A DNA stretch of 64,000 bases from Azospirillum brasilense (GTDB taxonomy: Bacteria; Pseudomonadota; Alphaproteobacteria; Azospirillales; Azospirillaceae). The position numbers were made by a program, and so were the translations under genes. The stretch is from the NCBI RefSeq assembly GCF_007827795.1, contig NZ_VITI01000006.1:124001-188000 (forward strand). The letters run 5' to 3'. Of the stretch, positions 34,981 to 44,722 are shown piece by piece (within the stretch, counting starts at the first letter, position 1; the number at the start of each line of letters is the position of its first letter). The notes under the pieces were generated by a model, which saw only the letters and a list, made by a program, of their open reading frames with translations, did no database searches and was not told the origin of the DNA.

Positions 34981-37032
34981 GTGAACTCCGTCTTCCTGCC
35001 GACCGCCTGCCCGCACGATTGCCCCAGCACCTGTGCCCTCGAAGTGGAACGGGTGGCGCCGGACCGCATCGGCAAGGTCCGCGGGGCCGCCGCCAACAGC
35101 TACACGGCGGGCGTCATCTGCGCGAAGGTCAGCCGCTACGCGGAGCGCGTCCACTCCCCCGACCGGCTGAGGACTCCCCTGCGGCGCACCGGCCCCAAGG
35201 GGTCCGGCCAGTGGGCCGAAATCGGCTGGGACGAGGCGCTGGACCGCATCGCCGACGCCTTCCTGGACGCCGAGCGGCGCCTGGGCGCGGAAGCGGTCTG
35301 GCCCCACTTCTACGCCGGCACCATGGGGCTGGTGCAGCGCGGCGCCATCCAGCGGCTGCGCCACGCGAAGGGCTATTCCCGGCAGATCAGCACGGTCTGC
35401 GACACCCCGGCCAATATGGGCTGGCTGGCCGGACACGGCGACATCCGCGGCGCCGACCCGCGCGAGATGGCCGACAGCGACCTGATCGTGAACTGGGGCG
35501 GCAACCCGGTGGCGACCCAGGTCAACGTGATGACCCACGTCAGCCGCGCCCGCAAGGGCCGCGGGGCGACGCTGGTCACCATCGACCCCTACCGCACCGG
35601 CACGGCGGAGGTGTCGGACCGGCACCTGATGCTGCGCCCCGGCACCGACGGCGCGCTGGCCTGCGCGGTGATGCACGTGCTGTTCCGCGACGGTCTGGCC
35701 GACCGCGCCTATCTCGACCGCTACGCCGCCGGGGCGGACCGGCTCGAAGCGCATCTCGCCACCCGCACCCCCGAATGGGCGGCGGCGATCACCGGCCTGA
35801 CGGTGGAGGAGATCGTCGACTTCGCCCGCCTCTACGGCACCGCCAAGCGCAGCTATCTGCGGCTGGGCTACGGGCTGACGCGCGGCCACAACGGAGCGGC
35901 GCAGATGCACGCGGTGTCCTGCCTGCCGGTGGTCACCGGTGCCTGGGCGCACAAGGGCGGCGGGGCGCTCTACTGCTCGTCGGGCATCTACAGCATCGAC
36001 CGCACCCTGTCGGAGGGGCTGGACCGGCTGGACACGTCGGTGCGCGGCTTCGACCAGTCGCGCATCGGCGCGGTGCTGACCGGGGAGGACATCAAGAGCG
36101 GTCCGCCGGTCACCGCCATGCTGATCCAGAACACCAACCCGGCGGCGATCTGCCCCGACAGCGCCCGCGTGCGCCGCGGCTTCCTGCGCGACGACCTGTT
36201 CGTGGCGGTGCACGAGCAGTTCATGACCGACACCGCGCAACTCGCCGACATCGTCATCCCCGCCACCACCTTCCTGGAGCATGACGACCTCTACCGCGGC
36301 GGCGGGCAGATGCACATCCTGATCGGCCGCAAGGTGATCGAGCCGCAGTTCGAGGCGCGCGAGAACCATTGGGTGATCTCCGAGCTGGCCCGCCGCGTTG
36401 GCGCCGAGCATCCGGGCTTCGCCATGAGCGCGCTGGAGATCATCGACTCGATGCTGAAGACCTCCGGCCTGACCGACGCCGCCACCCTGACGGAGCAGCG
36501 CTGGATCGACGCCCAGCCGGATTTCGAGACCTCACACTTCCTGAACGGCTTCGCCTTCCCGGACGGGCGCTTCCGCTTCGCGCCGGACTGGGCGGCGCTC
36601 GGCCCCTACGGCGCCGGCCAGTTGCCGGAGTTGCCGGACCACATGACGCCGGGCCGCCCTGCCGATGCCGAGCATCCCTTCCGCCTCGTCACCGCGCCGG
36701 CACGGCAGTTCCTCAACTCCAGCTTCACCGAGACGGTGACCGCCCAGCGCCGCGAAGGCCGTCCCACCGTGCTGATCCATCCGGAGGACGCGGCGGCGCT
36801 CGCCCTGGCCGACGGTGACGCCGTGCGCCTCGGCAACGGGCTGGGCAGCGTCGTCGTCCACGCCAAGCCCTTCGCCGGGGTGCCGCGCGGGGTGGTGATC
36901 GTGGAAGGCATCTGGCCGAACAGCGCCTTCCTGGAGGGGATCGGGATCAACACCCTGACCTCGCCCGAGCCGATCCCGCCGGCGGGCGGTGCGGCCTTCC
37001 ATGACACGGCGGTGTGGCTTCGCGCCGCGTGA
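34981..37032 (+). CDS. Molybdopterin oxidoreductase (DMSO reductase family)
   Basis: 683 residues. The N-terminal [4Fe-4S] site is C10-X3-C14-X3-C18-X28-C47 (ACPHDCPSTC and VICAKVS). The bis-MGD-binding domains follow, with DSDLIVNWGGNPVATQVN, LGYGLTRGHNG and IQNTNPAAICPDSA. The C-terminal cap domain starts near FRLVTAPARQFLNSSF and ends before HDTAVWLRAA. Length and sequence fit cytoplasmic formate-dehydrogenase/biotin-sulfoxide-reductase-like enzymes with no Tat signal visible. Start is GTG. No partner subunit is adjacent, so the substrate is unknown. Confidence 0.87.
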   Translation: MNSVFLPTACPHDCPSTCALEVERVAPDRIGKVRGAAANSYTAGVICAKVSRYAERVHSPDRLRTPLRRTGPKGSGQWAEIGWDEALDRIADAFLDAERRLGAEAVWPHFYAGTMGLVQRGAIQRLRHAKGYSRQISTVCDTPANMGWLAGHGDIRGADPREMADSDLIVNWGGNPVATQVNVMTHVSRARKGRGATLVTIDPYRTGTAEVSDRHLMLRPGTDGALACAVMHVLFRDGLADRAYLDRYAAGADRLEAHLATRTPEWAAAITGLTVEEIVDFARLYGTAKRSYLRLGYGLTRGHNGAAQMHAVSCLPVVTGAWAHKGGGALYCSSGIYSIDRTLSEGLDRLDTSVRGFDQSRIGAVLTGEDIKSGPPVTAMLIQNTNPAAICPDSARVRRGFLRDDLFVAVHEQFMTDTAQLADIVIPATTFLEHDDLYRGGGQMHILIGRKVIEPQFEARENHWVISELARRVGAEHPGFAMSALEIIDSMLKTSGLTDAATLTEQRWIDAQPDFETSHFLNGFAFPDGRFRFAPDWAALGPYGAGQLPELPDHMTPGRPADAEHPFRLVTAPARQFLNSSFTETVTAQRREGRPTVLIHPEDAAALALADGDAVRLGNGLGSVVVHAKPFAGVPRGVVIVEGIWPNSAFLEGIGINTLTSPEPIPPAGGAAFHDTAVWLRAA

Positions 37033-37149
37033 ACCGACCCCGGCACCCATCACCGGACATGATCCGTCCCATCTGAACAAATCATTTTTCACGATGATCG
37101 GACTGCCCTAGCCTCCCTCCACGGATCATTGAAAGCGGAGGGCGGCGCG

Positions 37150-38244
37150 ATGCCGGTTCAAACCACACTGACCCAGCGCCTGGGCCTGTCCCACCCCATC
37201 GTGCAGGCCCCGATGGCCGGGGGCGCCGACACGGCGGACCTCGTCGCCGCGGTGGGCGAGGCGGGCGGCATCGGCTTCGTCGGGGCAGCCTATCTGACTC
37301 CGGACCAGATCGCCGAGCGGGCGCGGGCGATCCGCACCCGAACCTCCCGTCCCTTCGGAATCAACCTGTTCGCCCCCCTGCCCGCGCCCGAGGCACCGGA
37401 CGCCGGGAGGATGGACGCGGCGGTGGCCCGCATCGCGCGTTACCACGCCGATCTCGGCCTGCCCGCTCCCGGAACACCGGCATTGGGCGCCGACGGCTTC
37501 GCCGCCCAACTGGCCGCGGCGCTGGACTGCGGAGCGTCGGCCTTCAGCGTCACCTTCGGCATCCCGCCCGCCGACGCGCTGGCCGCGATCAAGGCGCGGG
37601 GCATGCTCCTGATCGGTACGGCGACCAGCGTCGAGGAAGCCGTCGCGCTGGAGCGGGCGGGCATGGACGCCGTGATCGCCCAGGGGGCCGAGGCCGGCGG
37701 GCACCGCGGCAGCTTCGCCACCGGTCCAGGAGAGGTGGACTTCGCCGCCGGGCTGGTCGGTACCATGGCGCTCGTCCCGCAGGTGGTCGACGCGGTGAAC
37801 CTTCCCGTGTTGGCGTCCGGCGGCATCATGGATGGGCGCGGCATCGCGGCGGCGTTGGCGCTGGGCGCCGCCGGGGTGCAGATGGGCACCGCCTTCCTGA
37901 CCTGCGCGGAGGCCGGCATCCCCGAGGCGCACAAGCAGGCGATCCTTGATGCCCGCGAGACGCAGACGCGGGTGACCCGCGCCTTCTCTGGACGCCCGGC
38001 GCGCGGGATCGTCAACAGGGTCATGGAGGACATCGCCGACGGCGACGCCCTGCCCTTCCCCCTGCAGAACACGCTGACCCGCCCGATGCGCAGCGCAGCG
38101 GCGCAGCAGGGGCGCGCCGAGTTCCTATCCCTGTGGGCCGGTCAGGGGGTCCGTCTGGCACGGCGGCAGATGGCGGCGGACCTGATGGCCCGGCTGGTGG
38201 ACGAAACCGACGCCGCGGTCCGACGCCTGACCGGGGGTTCCTGA
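37150..38244 (+). CDS. Nitronate monooxygenase (2-nitropropane dioxygenase family)
   Basis: 364 residues, FMN-binding TIM barrel. Family elements: HPIVQAPMAGGADTADLVAAV near the start, the catalytic His in QGAEAGGHRGSF, phosphate-binding LASGGIMDGRGIAAALALGA, and GVQMGTAFLTCAE. These enzymes oxidise nitronates such as propionate-3-nitronate. The ATG at 37150 has GGAGGG eight nt upstream; the in-frame ATG at 37129 overlaps that site. It may be co-transcribed with the molybdoenzyme gene 117 nt upstream. Confidence 0.9.
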   Translation: MPVQTTLTQRLGLSHPIVQAPMAGGADTADLVAAVGEAGGIGFVGAAYLTPDQIAERARAIRTRTSRPFGINLFAPLPAPEAPDAGRMDAAVARIARYHADLGLPAPGTPALGADGFAAQLAAALDCGASAFSVTFGIPPADALAAIKARGMLLIGTATSVEEAVALERAGMDAVIAQGAEAGGHRGSFATGPGEVDFAAGLVGTMALVPQVVDAVNLPVLASGGIMDGRGIAAALALGAAGVQMGTAFLTCAEAGIPEAHKQAILDARETQTRVTRAFSGRPARGIVNRVMEDIADGDALPFPLQNTLTRPMRSAAAQQGRAEFLSLWAGQGVRLARRQMAADLMARLVDETDAAVRRLTGGS

Positions 38245-38254
38245 CGGCCGGCGG

Positions 38255-39292
38255 CTAACCCGCCACCGTCCCCTCCGCGCAGACGCGGTTCCGCCCGCCG
38301 CGCTTGGCGGTGTAGAGCGCCTCGTCGGCGCGGCGCATCAGGGCCAGCAGGTCCTCGCCGGGACGGTATTCGGCCGCCCCGACCGACAGGGTGACCGAGC
38401 CGTAATTGGCGTTGCGCGTCCGGTTGATGATCTGCCGCGACCCCACGGAGGCGCGAAGCTGCTCGGCCAGCTTCACGGCGTTCTGAAGGCCGGTGTGCGG
38501 CAGGATGACGCTGAACTCCTCCCCACCGTAACGGGCGACGGTGTCGCGCCCCTTCACTCCTTCGGTCAGCACCTTGGCGACCAGCTTCAGCACATGATCG
38601 CCGACGAGATGGCCGTGGGTGTCGTTGAAGCGTTTGAAATGATCGATGTCCACCATCAGCAAGGTCATCGGCATTCCGGTCTGCGCCGCGTCCTCCGCTG
38701 CGGAGGCCAGCGCCAGATCGAAGCCGCGCCGGTTGGCGATTCCGGTCAGCCCGTCGGTCATCGCCTCCCGCCGCGCGGAATCCAGAACGACGCGCAGCTC
38801 GGCCAATTGCTGGCTGGATTCGAGAAGCTGGCTTTGCAGGCGAGTCTGGCGATCCACGATGGCGGTCGTCTCCGCCGCAATGGCCGCCACCATGGCGCGC
38901 AGCTCGGCCAGGCTCATCGGCTGATCCAGTTCCCCCCGGAAGCCGGCCAGCGCCTGCCCATAGCGGTCGGTTTCCGAACCGACGCTGCCCAGCTGGTCGA
39001 GGATGCGGCCCAAGGCGACACGCGCCCGCTCCGACGTTTCGCGGATCGCCTGGGCCTCGGCGTCCAGCGTGAAGAAGCGCTTGTACATTTCATCGCAATG
39101 GCTCTGCGACAGCGTGGCGCCGTCGCGCTGGGCCAGTTCGATGGCGCGCGTCAGGTCCGGATTTTGCCCGCCGAAATAAGCGTACCAGAGGGTGAAGTTC
39201 TCCGGATTTGGCAACAGGCCATTGGCGTTGATCCGATCCATGGCACGGACGGCGAGAAGCCGTGCCGTCTCGAAATCCTCTTCGCCCGCCAT
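38255..39292 (-). CDS. Diguanylate cyclase (GGDEF protein)
   Basis: 345 residues. An alpha-helical N-terminal region (about 1-170) has a pattern seen in DGCs that sense through helical bundles. A coiled linker leads to the GGDEF domain (about 180-340) with DALTGIANRRGF-like TDGLTGIANRRGFDLAL, MVDIDHFKRFND and active-site GGEEF. The inhibitory I-site normally reads RXXD before GGEEF; here the position reads KGRD, so product inhibition may be weak. The ATG at 39292 has AAAGG eight nt upstream. No membrane helix. Makes cyclic di-GMP. Confidence 0.9.
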   Translation of the reverse strand: MAGEEDFETARLLAVRAMDRINANGLLPNPENFTLWYAYFGGQNPDLTRAIELAQRDGATLSQSHCDEMYKRFFTLDAEAQAIRETSERARVALGRILDQLGSVGSETDRYGQALAGFRGELDQPMSLAELRAMVAAIAAETTAIVDRQTRLQSQLLESSQQLAELRVVLDSARREAMTDGLTGIANRRGFDLALASAAEDAAQTGMPMTLLMVDIDHFKRFNDTHGHLVGDHVLKLVAKVLTEGVKGRDTVARYGGEEFSVILPHTGLQNAVKLAEQLRASVGSRQIINRTRNANYGSVTLSVGAAEYRPGEDLLALMRRADEALYTAKRGGRNRVCAEGTVAG

Positions 39293-39412
39293 TGCCGCCG
39301 CCTTTCCATTGCTCATTGGAAAAAAAGCTACCGCAGCGGGAAAGAGACGAGCAAGCAACTTTCGGATCAGGTCATTATATTACAGGTGACCAGAAATATA
39401 CTTCCCGACCGA

Positions 39413-39925
39413 TCAGTTGCACTGACCTACGGATTTCTCAGCGCAGACCGTCGTGCCGTCGACCCAGGTGGCGCCCGACAGATCGGCGTGCCGCAGGTCC
39501 GCGCCACCCAGCCGCGCCCCTGTGAAATCGGCCTTCTGCAGGATCGTGTTCACCAGCTTCGCGTTGCGCAGATCCGCTTCCTTCAGGGTCGCCCCGGTCA
39601 GGTCGGCGCGGGTGAAATCAGCCTCGATCAGGCGGGCGCCGTCCAGCTTCACCCCCGGCATGGTGGCGCTGAAGAATTTCGCGCGGTAGCCGTCGGACTC
39701 CGACAGGTCGGCGTCCTTCAGCGTGGCCCGCTGGAAAGTGGCGTCGCGCAGCATCGCCCCGGCCAACTTCGCCGACGACAGATCGCGCCCGTCGAAATAG
39801 CAGCGGCGCCAGTTCACCTTCGGCTGCGCCGGGTCGGTGCATTCGGCCAGAGCGATGGAGGGGACCAGGGCTGTGCCCAGGAAGGTGGCAAGTACCGCGA
39901 AGGCGGCGAAAATTGTCGTCTTCAT
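39413..39925 (-). CDS. Exported pentapeptide-repeat protein
   Basis: 170 residues with a signal peptide (MKTTIFAAFAVLATFLGTAL, cleavage near ALA). The mature part has about fifteen pentapeptide repeats (residues 48-155) flanked by Cys near both ends: C31 and C44 before the repeats, and VCAEK..GQC after. This could make disulfide-capped ends of a beta-helix in the periplasm. It is the third pentapeptide protein in the window and the only exported one. Function unknown. Confidence 0.8.
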   Translation of the reverse strand: MKTTIFAAFAVLATFLGTALVPSIALAECTDPAQPKVNWRRCYFDGRDLSSAKLAGAMLRDATFQRATLKDADLSESDGYRAKFFSATMPGVKLDGARLIEADFTRADLTGATLKEADLRNAKLVNTILQKADFTGARLGGADLRHADLSGATWVDGTTVCAEKSVGQCN

Positions 39926-40005
39926 GCGCAAACAGATAGTGTCGCGCAGGCCGAATAACAAAGGGTCCGGCGCAACAAAAGGCCGTAACGGGCAGCGACC
40001 TGCTG

Positions 40006-40500
40006 TCACGCCCCCTTCGGCGCCCGCAACCCGACCGAACGCCCAGCCTGCGGCGGCACGGGCAGCGCGGCGTGTTCAGCCGCTGTGCGGGTCAACCGTT
40101 CCGCGGATTCCAGAGCCAGCGGCACCGACCGGCGCTCCGCCAGATCCACATGGACCAGAACGAATTCGGCCGTCGCGGCGAGGAAGCCGTCCTCCTCATG
40201 GCGCATTTCGTGAAACAGATGCAGCCGCTTGGCGTCCGCCCCCAGGATTAGGGAGGTGAAGGTCAGCCCGTCGCCCTCCGTCACCTCGCGGGCGTAGGTC
40301 AGGTGCGCCTCCACCGCGAACATTGACCGCCCCTCGCCCTCCGCATAGGCCTTGCCGATCCCGAAATGGTCCAGCACGGCGTCTGTCGCATGATCGAAGG
40401 CGAGCAGATAGTAGGCCACGTTCATGTGGCCGTTGTAGTCGATCCACTCCGGGCGGACGGTTTCCCGGTGCAGGCAAAGCGGGGTGGGCGAATGGTTCAT
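40006..40500 (-). CDS. Acyl-CoA thioesterase (4HBT hotdog family)
   Basis: 164 residues, single hotdog fold. The characteristic segment VRPEWIDYNGHMNVAYYLLAFDHATDAVL contains the WIDYNGHMN motif of 4-hydroxybenzoyl-CoA thioesterase-like enzymes, and AHLTYAREVTEGD completes the active-site strand. It probably hydrolyses an acyl-CoA; substrate cannot be told. GAGGG lies close to the ATG at 40500. Some relatives in this subgroup act with carnitine-pathway genes, but none is nearby. Confidence 0.82.
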   Translation of the reverse strand: MNHSPTPLCLHRETVRPEWIDYNGHMNVAYYLLAFDHATDAVLDHFGIGKAYAEGEGRSMFAVEAHLTYAREVTEGDGLTFTSLILGADAKRLHLFHEMRHEEDGFLAATAEFVLVHVDLAERRSVPLALESAERLTRTAAEHAALPVPPQAGRSVGLRAPKGA

Positions 40501-40584
40501 GCCCTCAAGGATAAGCGATGCCGCCGCGCTTTGGGAACCGGCTTGGATGCTCAGCCGGACGGGTTGAGGAACCGCCCCGGAGAT

Positions 40585-40617
40585 GCCTCCTCCCCCTTGC
40601 ACCAAGGGAAAGGAGGC
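40585..40617. repeat. Hairpin downstream of metH (REP-like)
   Basis: A 15-bp stem, perfect except for two positions that can form G-U pairs in metH-strand RNA, with a three-base loop. Arms are GCCTCCTCCCCCTTG and CAAGGGAAAGGAGGC. It lies about 25 nt after the metH stop, has no T run and resembles the C-rich REP elements. It may protect or end the operon mRNA. Confidence 0.5.
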
Positions 40618-40642
40618 GATGCCCCGATTCAGGCAATCCGCA

Positions 40643-43600
40643 TCACACGCTGAAATACTTCGCCCGCGGGTGGTGCAGGACGATGGCCGACGTGCTCTGC
40701 TCCGGGTGCAGTTGGTGCTCGTCGGACATCTCCACGCCGATCCGCCCGGCGTCGAGGAGCTTCAGAAGCTGCTCCTGGTCGGCGAGGTTCGGGCAGGCCG
40801 GGTAGCCGAAGCTGTAGCGGCTGCCGCGGTAGACCTGCTGCAGCAGCTTCTCCTTGTCGCGGCTGTCCTCGGCGCCGTAGCCCAGCTCGGCGCGGATGCG
40901 GGCGTGGACGTACTCCGCCATGGCCTCGGTCATCTCCACCGACAGGCCGTGCAGGTAGAGATAGTCCTGGTAGCGGTTCTCGGCGAACCAGTCCCGCGCC
41001 ACCTCCGACGCGTGCTGGCTCATGGTGACGACCTGAAGGCCGATCACGTCGCGCTCCGGATCGTTCACGTCGCGCAGGAAGTCGGCGATGCACTCGCCGT
41101 CCTCCTTGGCCTGACGCGGCAGGGTGAAGCGGGCGACCTCGCTGGTTCCGTCCTCGGCGAACAGGATGACGTCGTTGCCGTCCGCCGCCGCCTTCCAGTA
41201 GCCGTAGACCGCCTGGGGCCGCAGGATCTCCTCCTTCGCGGCGATGCGCAGGATGCGGTCGAGCACCGGGCGAAGCTCCTTCTTCGCCCATTCCTTGAAC
41301 TCCTCGAAGGACTTGCCGTCCTTCCGGTAGCCCCACTGGAGCTGATAGAGCATGCGCTCGTTCAGGTAGGTCACCAGCGTCTTCAGCGGCACATGCTCGA
41401 TGACCTTCGCCCCCCAGAAGGGCGGAGTCGGCACCGGCACGCCCTCGGCCAGACGGGCGCGGCGGGCACGGACGGCGTCCTTGTCCACCGGACCGACGGC
41501 GGCGCTGGTCGCCTGCCCCAGCACGCGGCGGCGGTTGACCGCCCGGCCCGACCGCTTGGCCTGCTGGATGGCGAGCTGCTGGTCGAAGCTGCCGCCCACC
41601 ACCTGATCCATCAGGGTCAGCCCGTCGAAGGCGTCGCCGGCGTAAGCCACGCGGCCCGAGCCGTAGGAAGCCACGCAGTCGGTCTCCACATAGGCGCGGG
41701 TCAGCGCGGCGCCGCCGAGCAGGACCGGAACCTCCAGCCCCTCGCGGGTCATTTCCTCCAGATTCTCGCGCATGACGACGGTGGACTTGACCAGCAGGCC
41801 GGACATGCCGACGGCGTCGGCCTTGTGCTCCTTCGCCGCCTGGATGATCGCGCCGATCGGCTGCTTGATGCCCAGATTGACGACCTTGTAGCCGTTGTTG
41901 GTCAGGATGATGTCCACGAGGTTCTTGCCGATGTCGTGGACGTCGCCCTTCACGGTGGCCAGCACCATGGTGCCCTTCTGCTGGCCGTCCGCCTTCTCCA
42001 TGTGCGGCTCCAGCCAAGCGACGGAAGCCTTCATGGTTTCCGCCGACTGGAGCACGAAGGGAAGCTGCATCTTTCCGGCGCCGAACAGCTCGCCCACCAC
42101 CTTCATGCCGTCCAGCAGATAGGTGTTGATGATCTCCAGCGGCGAATGCGTCTTCATCGCCTCGGCGAGATCGTCCTCCAGACCGGTGCGGTCGCCATCG
42201 ACGACGCGCTCCTTCAGCCGCTCCTCGACCGTCTCGGCGCGGGCCTTCTTCTTGGCGTCCGCGGCCTTGCGGCCCTCGAACAGGGCGATGAAGGCCTGGA
42301 GCGGGTCGTACCCTTCGGAACGGCGGTCGAAGATCAGGTCCTCGGCGGTCTTGACCTCCTTTTCGGGGATCTGGTGCAGCGGCATGATCTTCGAGACATG
42401 CACGATGGCGCCGGTCATCCCGCGCTTCACCGCATGGTCGAGGAAGACCGAATTCAGCACATGCCGCGCCGCCGCGTTCAGGCCGAAGGAGACGTTGGAC
42501 AGGCCCAGGATGATCTGGCAACCGGGCATCTCGCGGCTGATCGTCTCGATGCCTTCCAGCGTCCAGATGGCCAGCTTGCGGTCGTCCTCGTTGCCGGTGG
42601 CGATGGTGAAGGTCAGCGGGTCGAACAGCAGGTCGTGCGCCGGCAGGCCGAACTCGTTGACCGCGAGGTCATAGAGGCGCTTGGCGATGGCAAGCTTGCG
42701 CTCCGGTGTCTTCGCCATGCCCTCCTCGTCGATGGTCAGCGCGATCACCGCCGCACCGAACTTCTTGGCGAGCGCGAGGCGCTTGCGGGCCGGCTCCTCG
42801 CCGTCCTCGAAGTTGATGGAGTTGATGATTGCCTTGCCGCCGTAGAGCGCCAGCGCCTTCTCCAGCACGATGTATTCGGTGGAGTCGATGACCAGGGGTG
42901 CCGTGACCGAACCGGCGAAGCGCTGCACGACGGCCTGCATCTCCGCCACCTCGTCGCGGCCGACGAAGGCGGTGCAGACGTCCAGCGTGTGCGAGCCTTC
43001 CTTCACCTGCTCGCGGGCCATCTCGACGCAGCCGTCCCAGTCGTTCTTCTCCTGAAGCTCGCGCCACTTCTTGGAGCCGTTGGCGTTGCAGCGCTCGCCG
43101 ATGGCGAAGAAGGCGTTCTCCTGGCGCAGCGTGACCTGGGAGTAGAGCGAGGCGACCGCGGGCACCCAATGGACCGTTCGGCCCTTCGGGTTCGGGCGGT
43201 GCGACCCGGCCGGGGCCAGCTTGCGCAGCATCTGGTTGGCCGCCGCGATGTGCGGAACGTTGGTGCCGCAGCAGCCGCCGACGAGGTTCACCCCGTCCTC
43301 GGTCACGAAGCGCTCCAGCCAATGGGCGAAGTCGTCGGCGCGCAGCGGGTAGTGGGTCTTGCCGTCGACCAGTTCCGGCAAGCCGGCGTTCGGCTGCACG
43401 GAGACGAGGCCCGGCCAGTTCTGGGTCAGCCACTTCACATGCTCGCTCATCTCCAGCGGGCCGGTGGCGCAGTTCAACCCGATCAGCGGCACGTCCAACG
43501 ACTGGATCACGGTGGCCGCCGCGGCGATGTCGGTGCCGACCAGCAGCGTGCCCGTGGTTTCCACCGTCACCTGGACGAAGACCGGCGTGTCCGACCCGGC

Positions 43601-44134
43601 CTCGGCGCGGGCGCGCTTGATGCCGTTGACGGCGGCCTTGATCTGCAGCGGGTCCTGGCAGGTCTCGACCAGGATGGCGTCGGCGCCGCCGGCGATCAGG
43701 CCGGCCGCCTGGACGAAGAAGCTGTCCTCAAGATCCTGATAGGGGATGTGGCCCAGGCTGGGCAGCTTGGTGCCCGGCCCGACCGAGCCGATGACGAAGC
43801 GCGGCTGCCCGTCCGTGAAGGTCTCCGCTGCCTCGCGCGCCAGTTCGACCGCGCGCTGGTTGATCTCGAACGCCTTCTCCGAAATGCCGAACTCGCCCAG
43901 CGTCACCGGGGAGGCGCCGAAGGTGTCCGTCTCCACCATGTCCGCGCCGGCCTCGAAATAGCCGCGGTGGATCTCCCGGACGATGTCCGGGCGCGACAGC
44001 GGCAGGATGTCGGTGCAGTTCTCGTGCCCCCAGTAGTCCTTCTCCACATCGAGATCGAGCGCCTGGATGCGGCTGCCGAACCCGCCGTCGCAGAGCAGGA
44101 CGCGGTCGCGGAGAGTGTCGAGAATGTGCGGCAT
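40643..44134 (-). CDS. metH: Cobalamin-dependent methionine synthase
   Basis: 1163 residues, full-length four-module MetH. Homocysteine domain (about 1-325) with zinc cysteines in GLNCATGP and GGCCGTN. Methyl-tetrahydrofolate (pterin) domain (about 345-620) with GERCNANGSKKW. Cobalamin domain with the lower-ligand His in DVHDIGKN (about 650-880). SAM-dependent reactivation domain (about 900-1163) ending with the conserved GYPACPNL region. It is the last gene of an operon with metF. The upstream gap is only about 60 bp and shows no cobalamin riboswitch. Confidence 0.97.
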   Translation of the reverse strand: MPHILDTLRDRVLLCDGGFGSRIQALDLDVEKDYWGHENCTDILPLSRPDIVREIHRGYFEAGADMVETDTFGASPVTLGEFGISEKAFEINQRAVELAREAAETFTDGQPRFVIGSVGPGTKLPSLGHIPYQDLEDSFFVQAAGLIAGGADAILVETCQDPLQIKAAVNGIKRARAEAGSDTPVFVQVTVETTGTLLVGTDIAAAATVIQSLDVPLIGLNCATGPLEMSEHVKWLTQNWPGLVSVQPNAGLPELVDGKTHYPLRADDFAHWLERFVTEDGVNLVGGCCGTNVPHIAAANQMLRKLAPAGSHRPNPKGRTVHWVPAVASLYSQVTLRQENAFFAIGERCNANGSKKWRELQEKNDWDGCVEMAREQVKEGSHTLDVCTAFVGRDEVAEMQAVVQRFAGSVTAPLVIDSTEYIVLEKALALYGGKAIINSINFEDGEEPARKRLALAKKFGAAVIALTIDEEGMAKTPERKLAIAKRLYDLAVNEFGLPAHDLLFDPLTFTIATGNEDDRKLAIWTLEGIETISREMPGCQIILGLSNVSFGLNAAARHVLNSVFLDHAVKRGMTGAIVHVSKIMPLHQIPEKEVKTAEDLIFDRRSEGYDPLQAFIALFEGRKAADAKKKARAETVEERLKERVVDGDRTGLEDDLAEAMKTHSPLEIINTYLLDGMKVVGELFGAGKMQLPFVLQSAETMKASVAWLEPHMEKADGQQKGTMVLATVKGDVHDIGKNLVDIILTNNGYKVVNLGIKQPIGAIIQAAKEHKADAVGMSGLLVKSTVVMRENLEEMTREGLEVPVLLGGAALTRAYVETDCVASYGSGRVAYAGDAFDGLTLMDQVVGGSFDQQLAIQQAKRSGRAVNRRRVLGQATSAAVGPVDKDAVRARRARLAEGVPVPTPPFWGAKVIEHVPLKTLVTYLNERMLYQLQWGYRKDGKSFEEFKEWAKKELRPVLDRILRIAAKEEILRPQAVYGYWKAAADGNDVILFAEDGTSEVARFTLPRQAKEDGECIADFLRDVNDPERDVIGLQVVTMSQHASEVARDWFAENRYQDYLYLHGLSVEMTEAMAEYVHARIRAELGYGAEDSRDKEKLLQQVYRGSRYSFGYPACPNLADQEQLLKLLDAGRIGVEMSDEHQLHPEQSTSAIVLHHPRAKYFSV

Positions 44135-44195
44135 GGGAAGGGTCTGGTCCGTTTCGGAAGGAAGGTCGGGCGGAAAAGTTCAGGAAATCAGCGCT

Positions 44196-44669
44196 TCATT
44201 CGAGGCCGTGGCGGTTCACCGGCCACCAGTCTTCGTCGAAAAGCTGTTCGAGCGCGTAGGGACATTCGGACGGCAGATCCCGCTCATCGACGCGATCCTG
44301 TCCAAGCCCGTCACTGGCGAAACCGCATCCACGGCGGAACGCGAGATTAAGGTCCACATGGCCTTTCAGACTGGGACTGTCGGCAAGCGCATCCACGGCG
44401 GCGGCCCGCTGTTCGCGCACCGACCTCCGCCATCCGCCGCGCGGGTCCGGTGCGGGGGAAAACTCCAGTTTCAGCAGATGCTCGATGACGCGGGCCAGAT
44501 GGCTGTTGATCGCACGCCGGTCGCTCTTGCCCATGTCCTCGATTTCCCCCGCCACATGGTCCCAATCGATGGGCGTGTTGAGGCGTTCGCGGGCGGCTTC
44601 GCGCAGCAGACGGGCCTGTTCCTGGGTCCAGGCGTAAAAGTCGTCGTCGTACCCGATCCGGCTGTCCAT
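44196..44669 (-). CDS. DUF29 family protein
   Basis: 157 residues typical of DUF29: YDDDFYAWTQEQARLLREA, the WDHVAGEIEDMGKSDRRAI motif, and SHLARVIEHLLKLEFSP. The C-terminal part includes SECPYALEQLFDEDWWP. DUF29 proteins are small, mostly helical, without known function, common in cyanobacteria and alphaproteobacteria. It is inserted between metF and metH on the same strand, an odd partner for methionine synthesis. Confidence 0.82.
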   Translation of the reverse strand: MDSRIGYDDDFYAWTQEQARLLREAARERLNTPIDWDHVAGEIEDMGKSDRRAINSHLARVIEHLLKLEFSPAPDPRGGWRRSVREQRAAAVDALADSPSLKGHVDLNLAFRRGCGFASDGLGQDRVDERDLPSECPYALEQLFDEDWWPVNRHGLE

Positions 44670-44722
44670 GGCCCTTCCTCCGCGACCGCGATCATCCGCA
44701 ACACCCTATCACAGGGGGGCGG

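Noticed and set aside
44135..44195. Possible cobalamin riboswitch before metH.
   Set aside because: The gap is too short and lacks the B12-box core; no riboswitch fold is evident.
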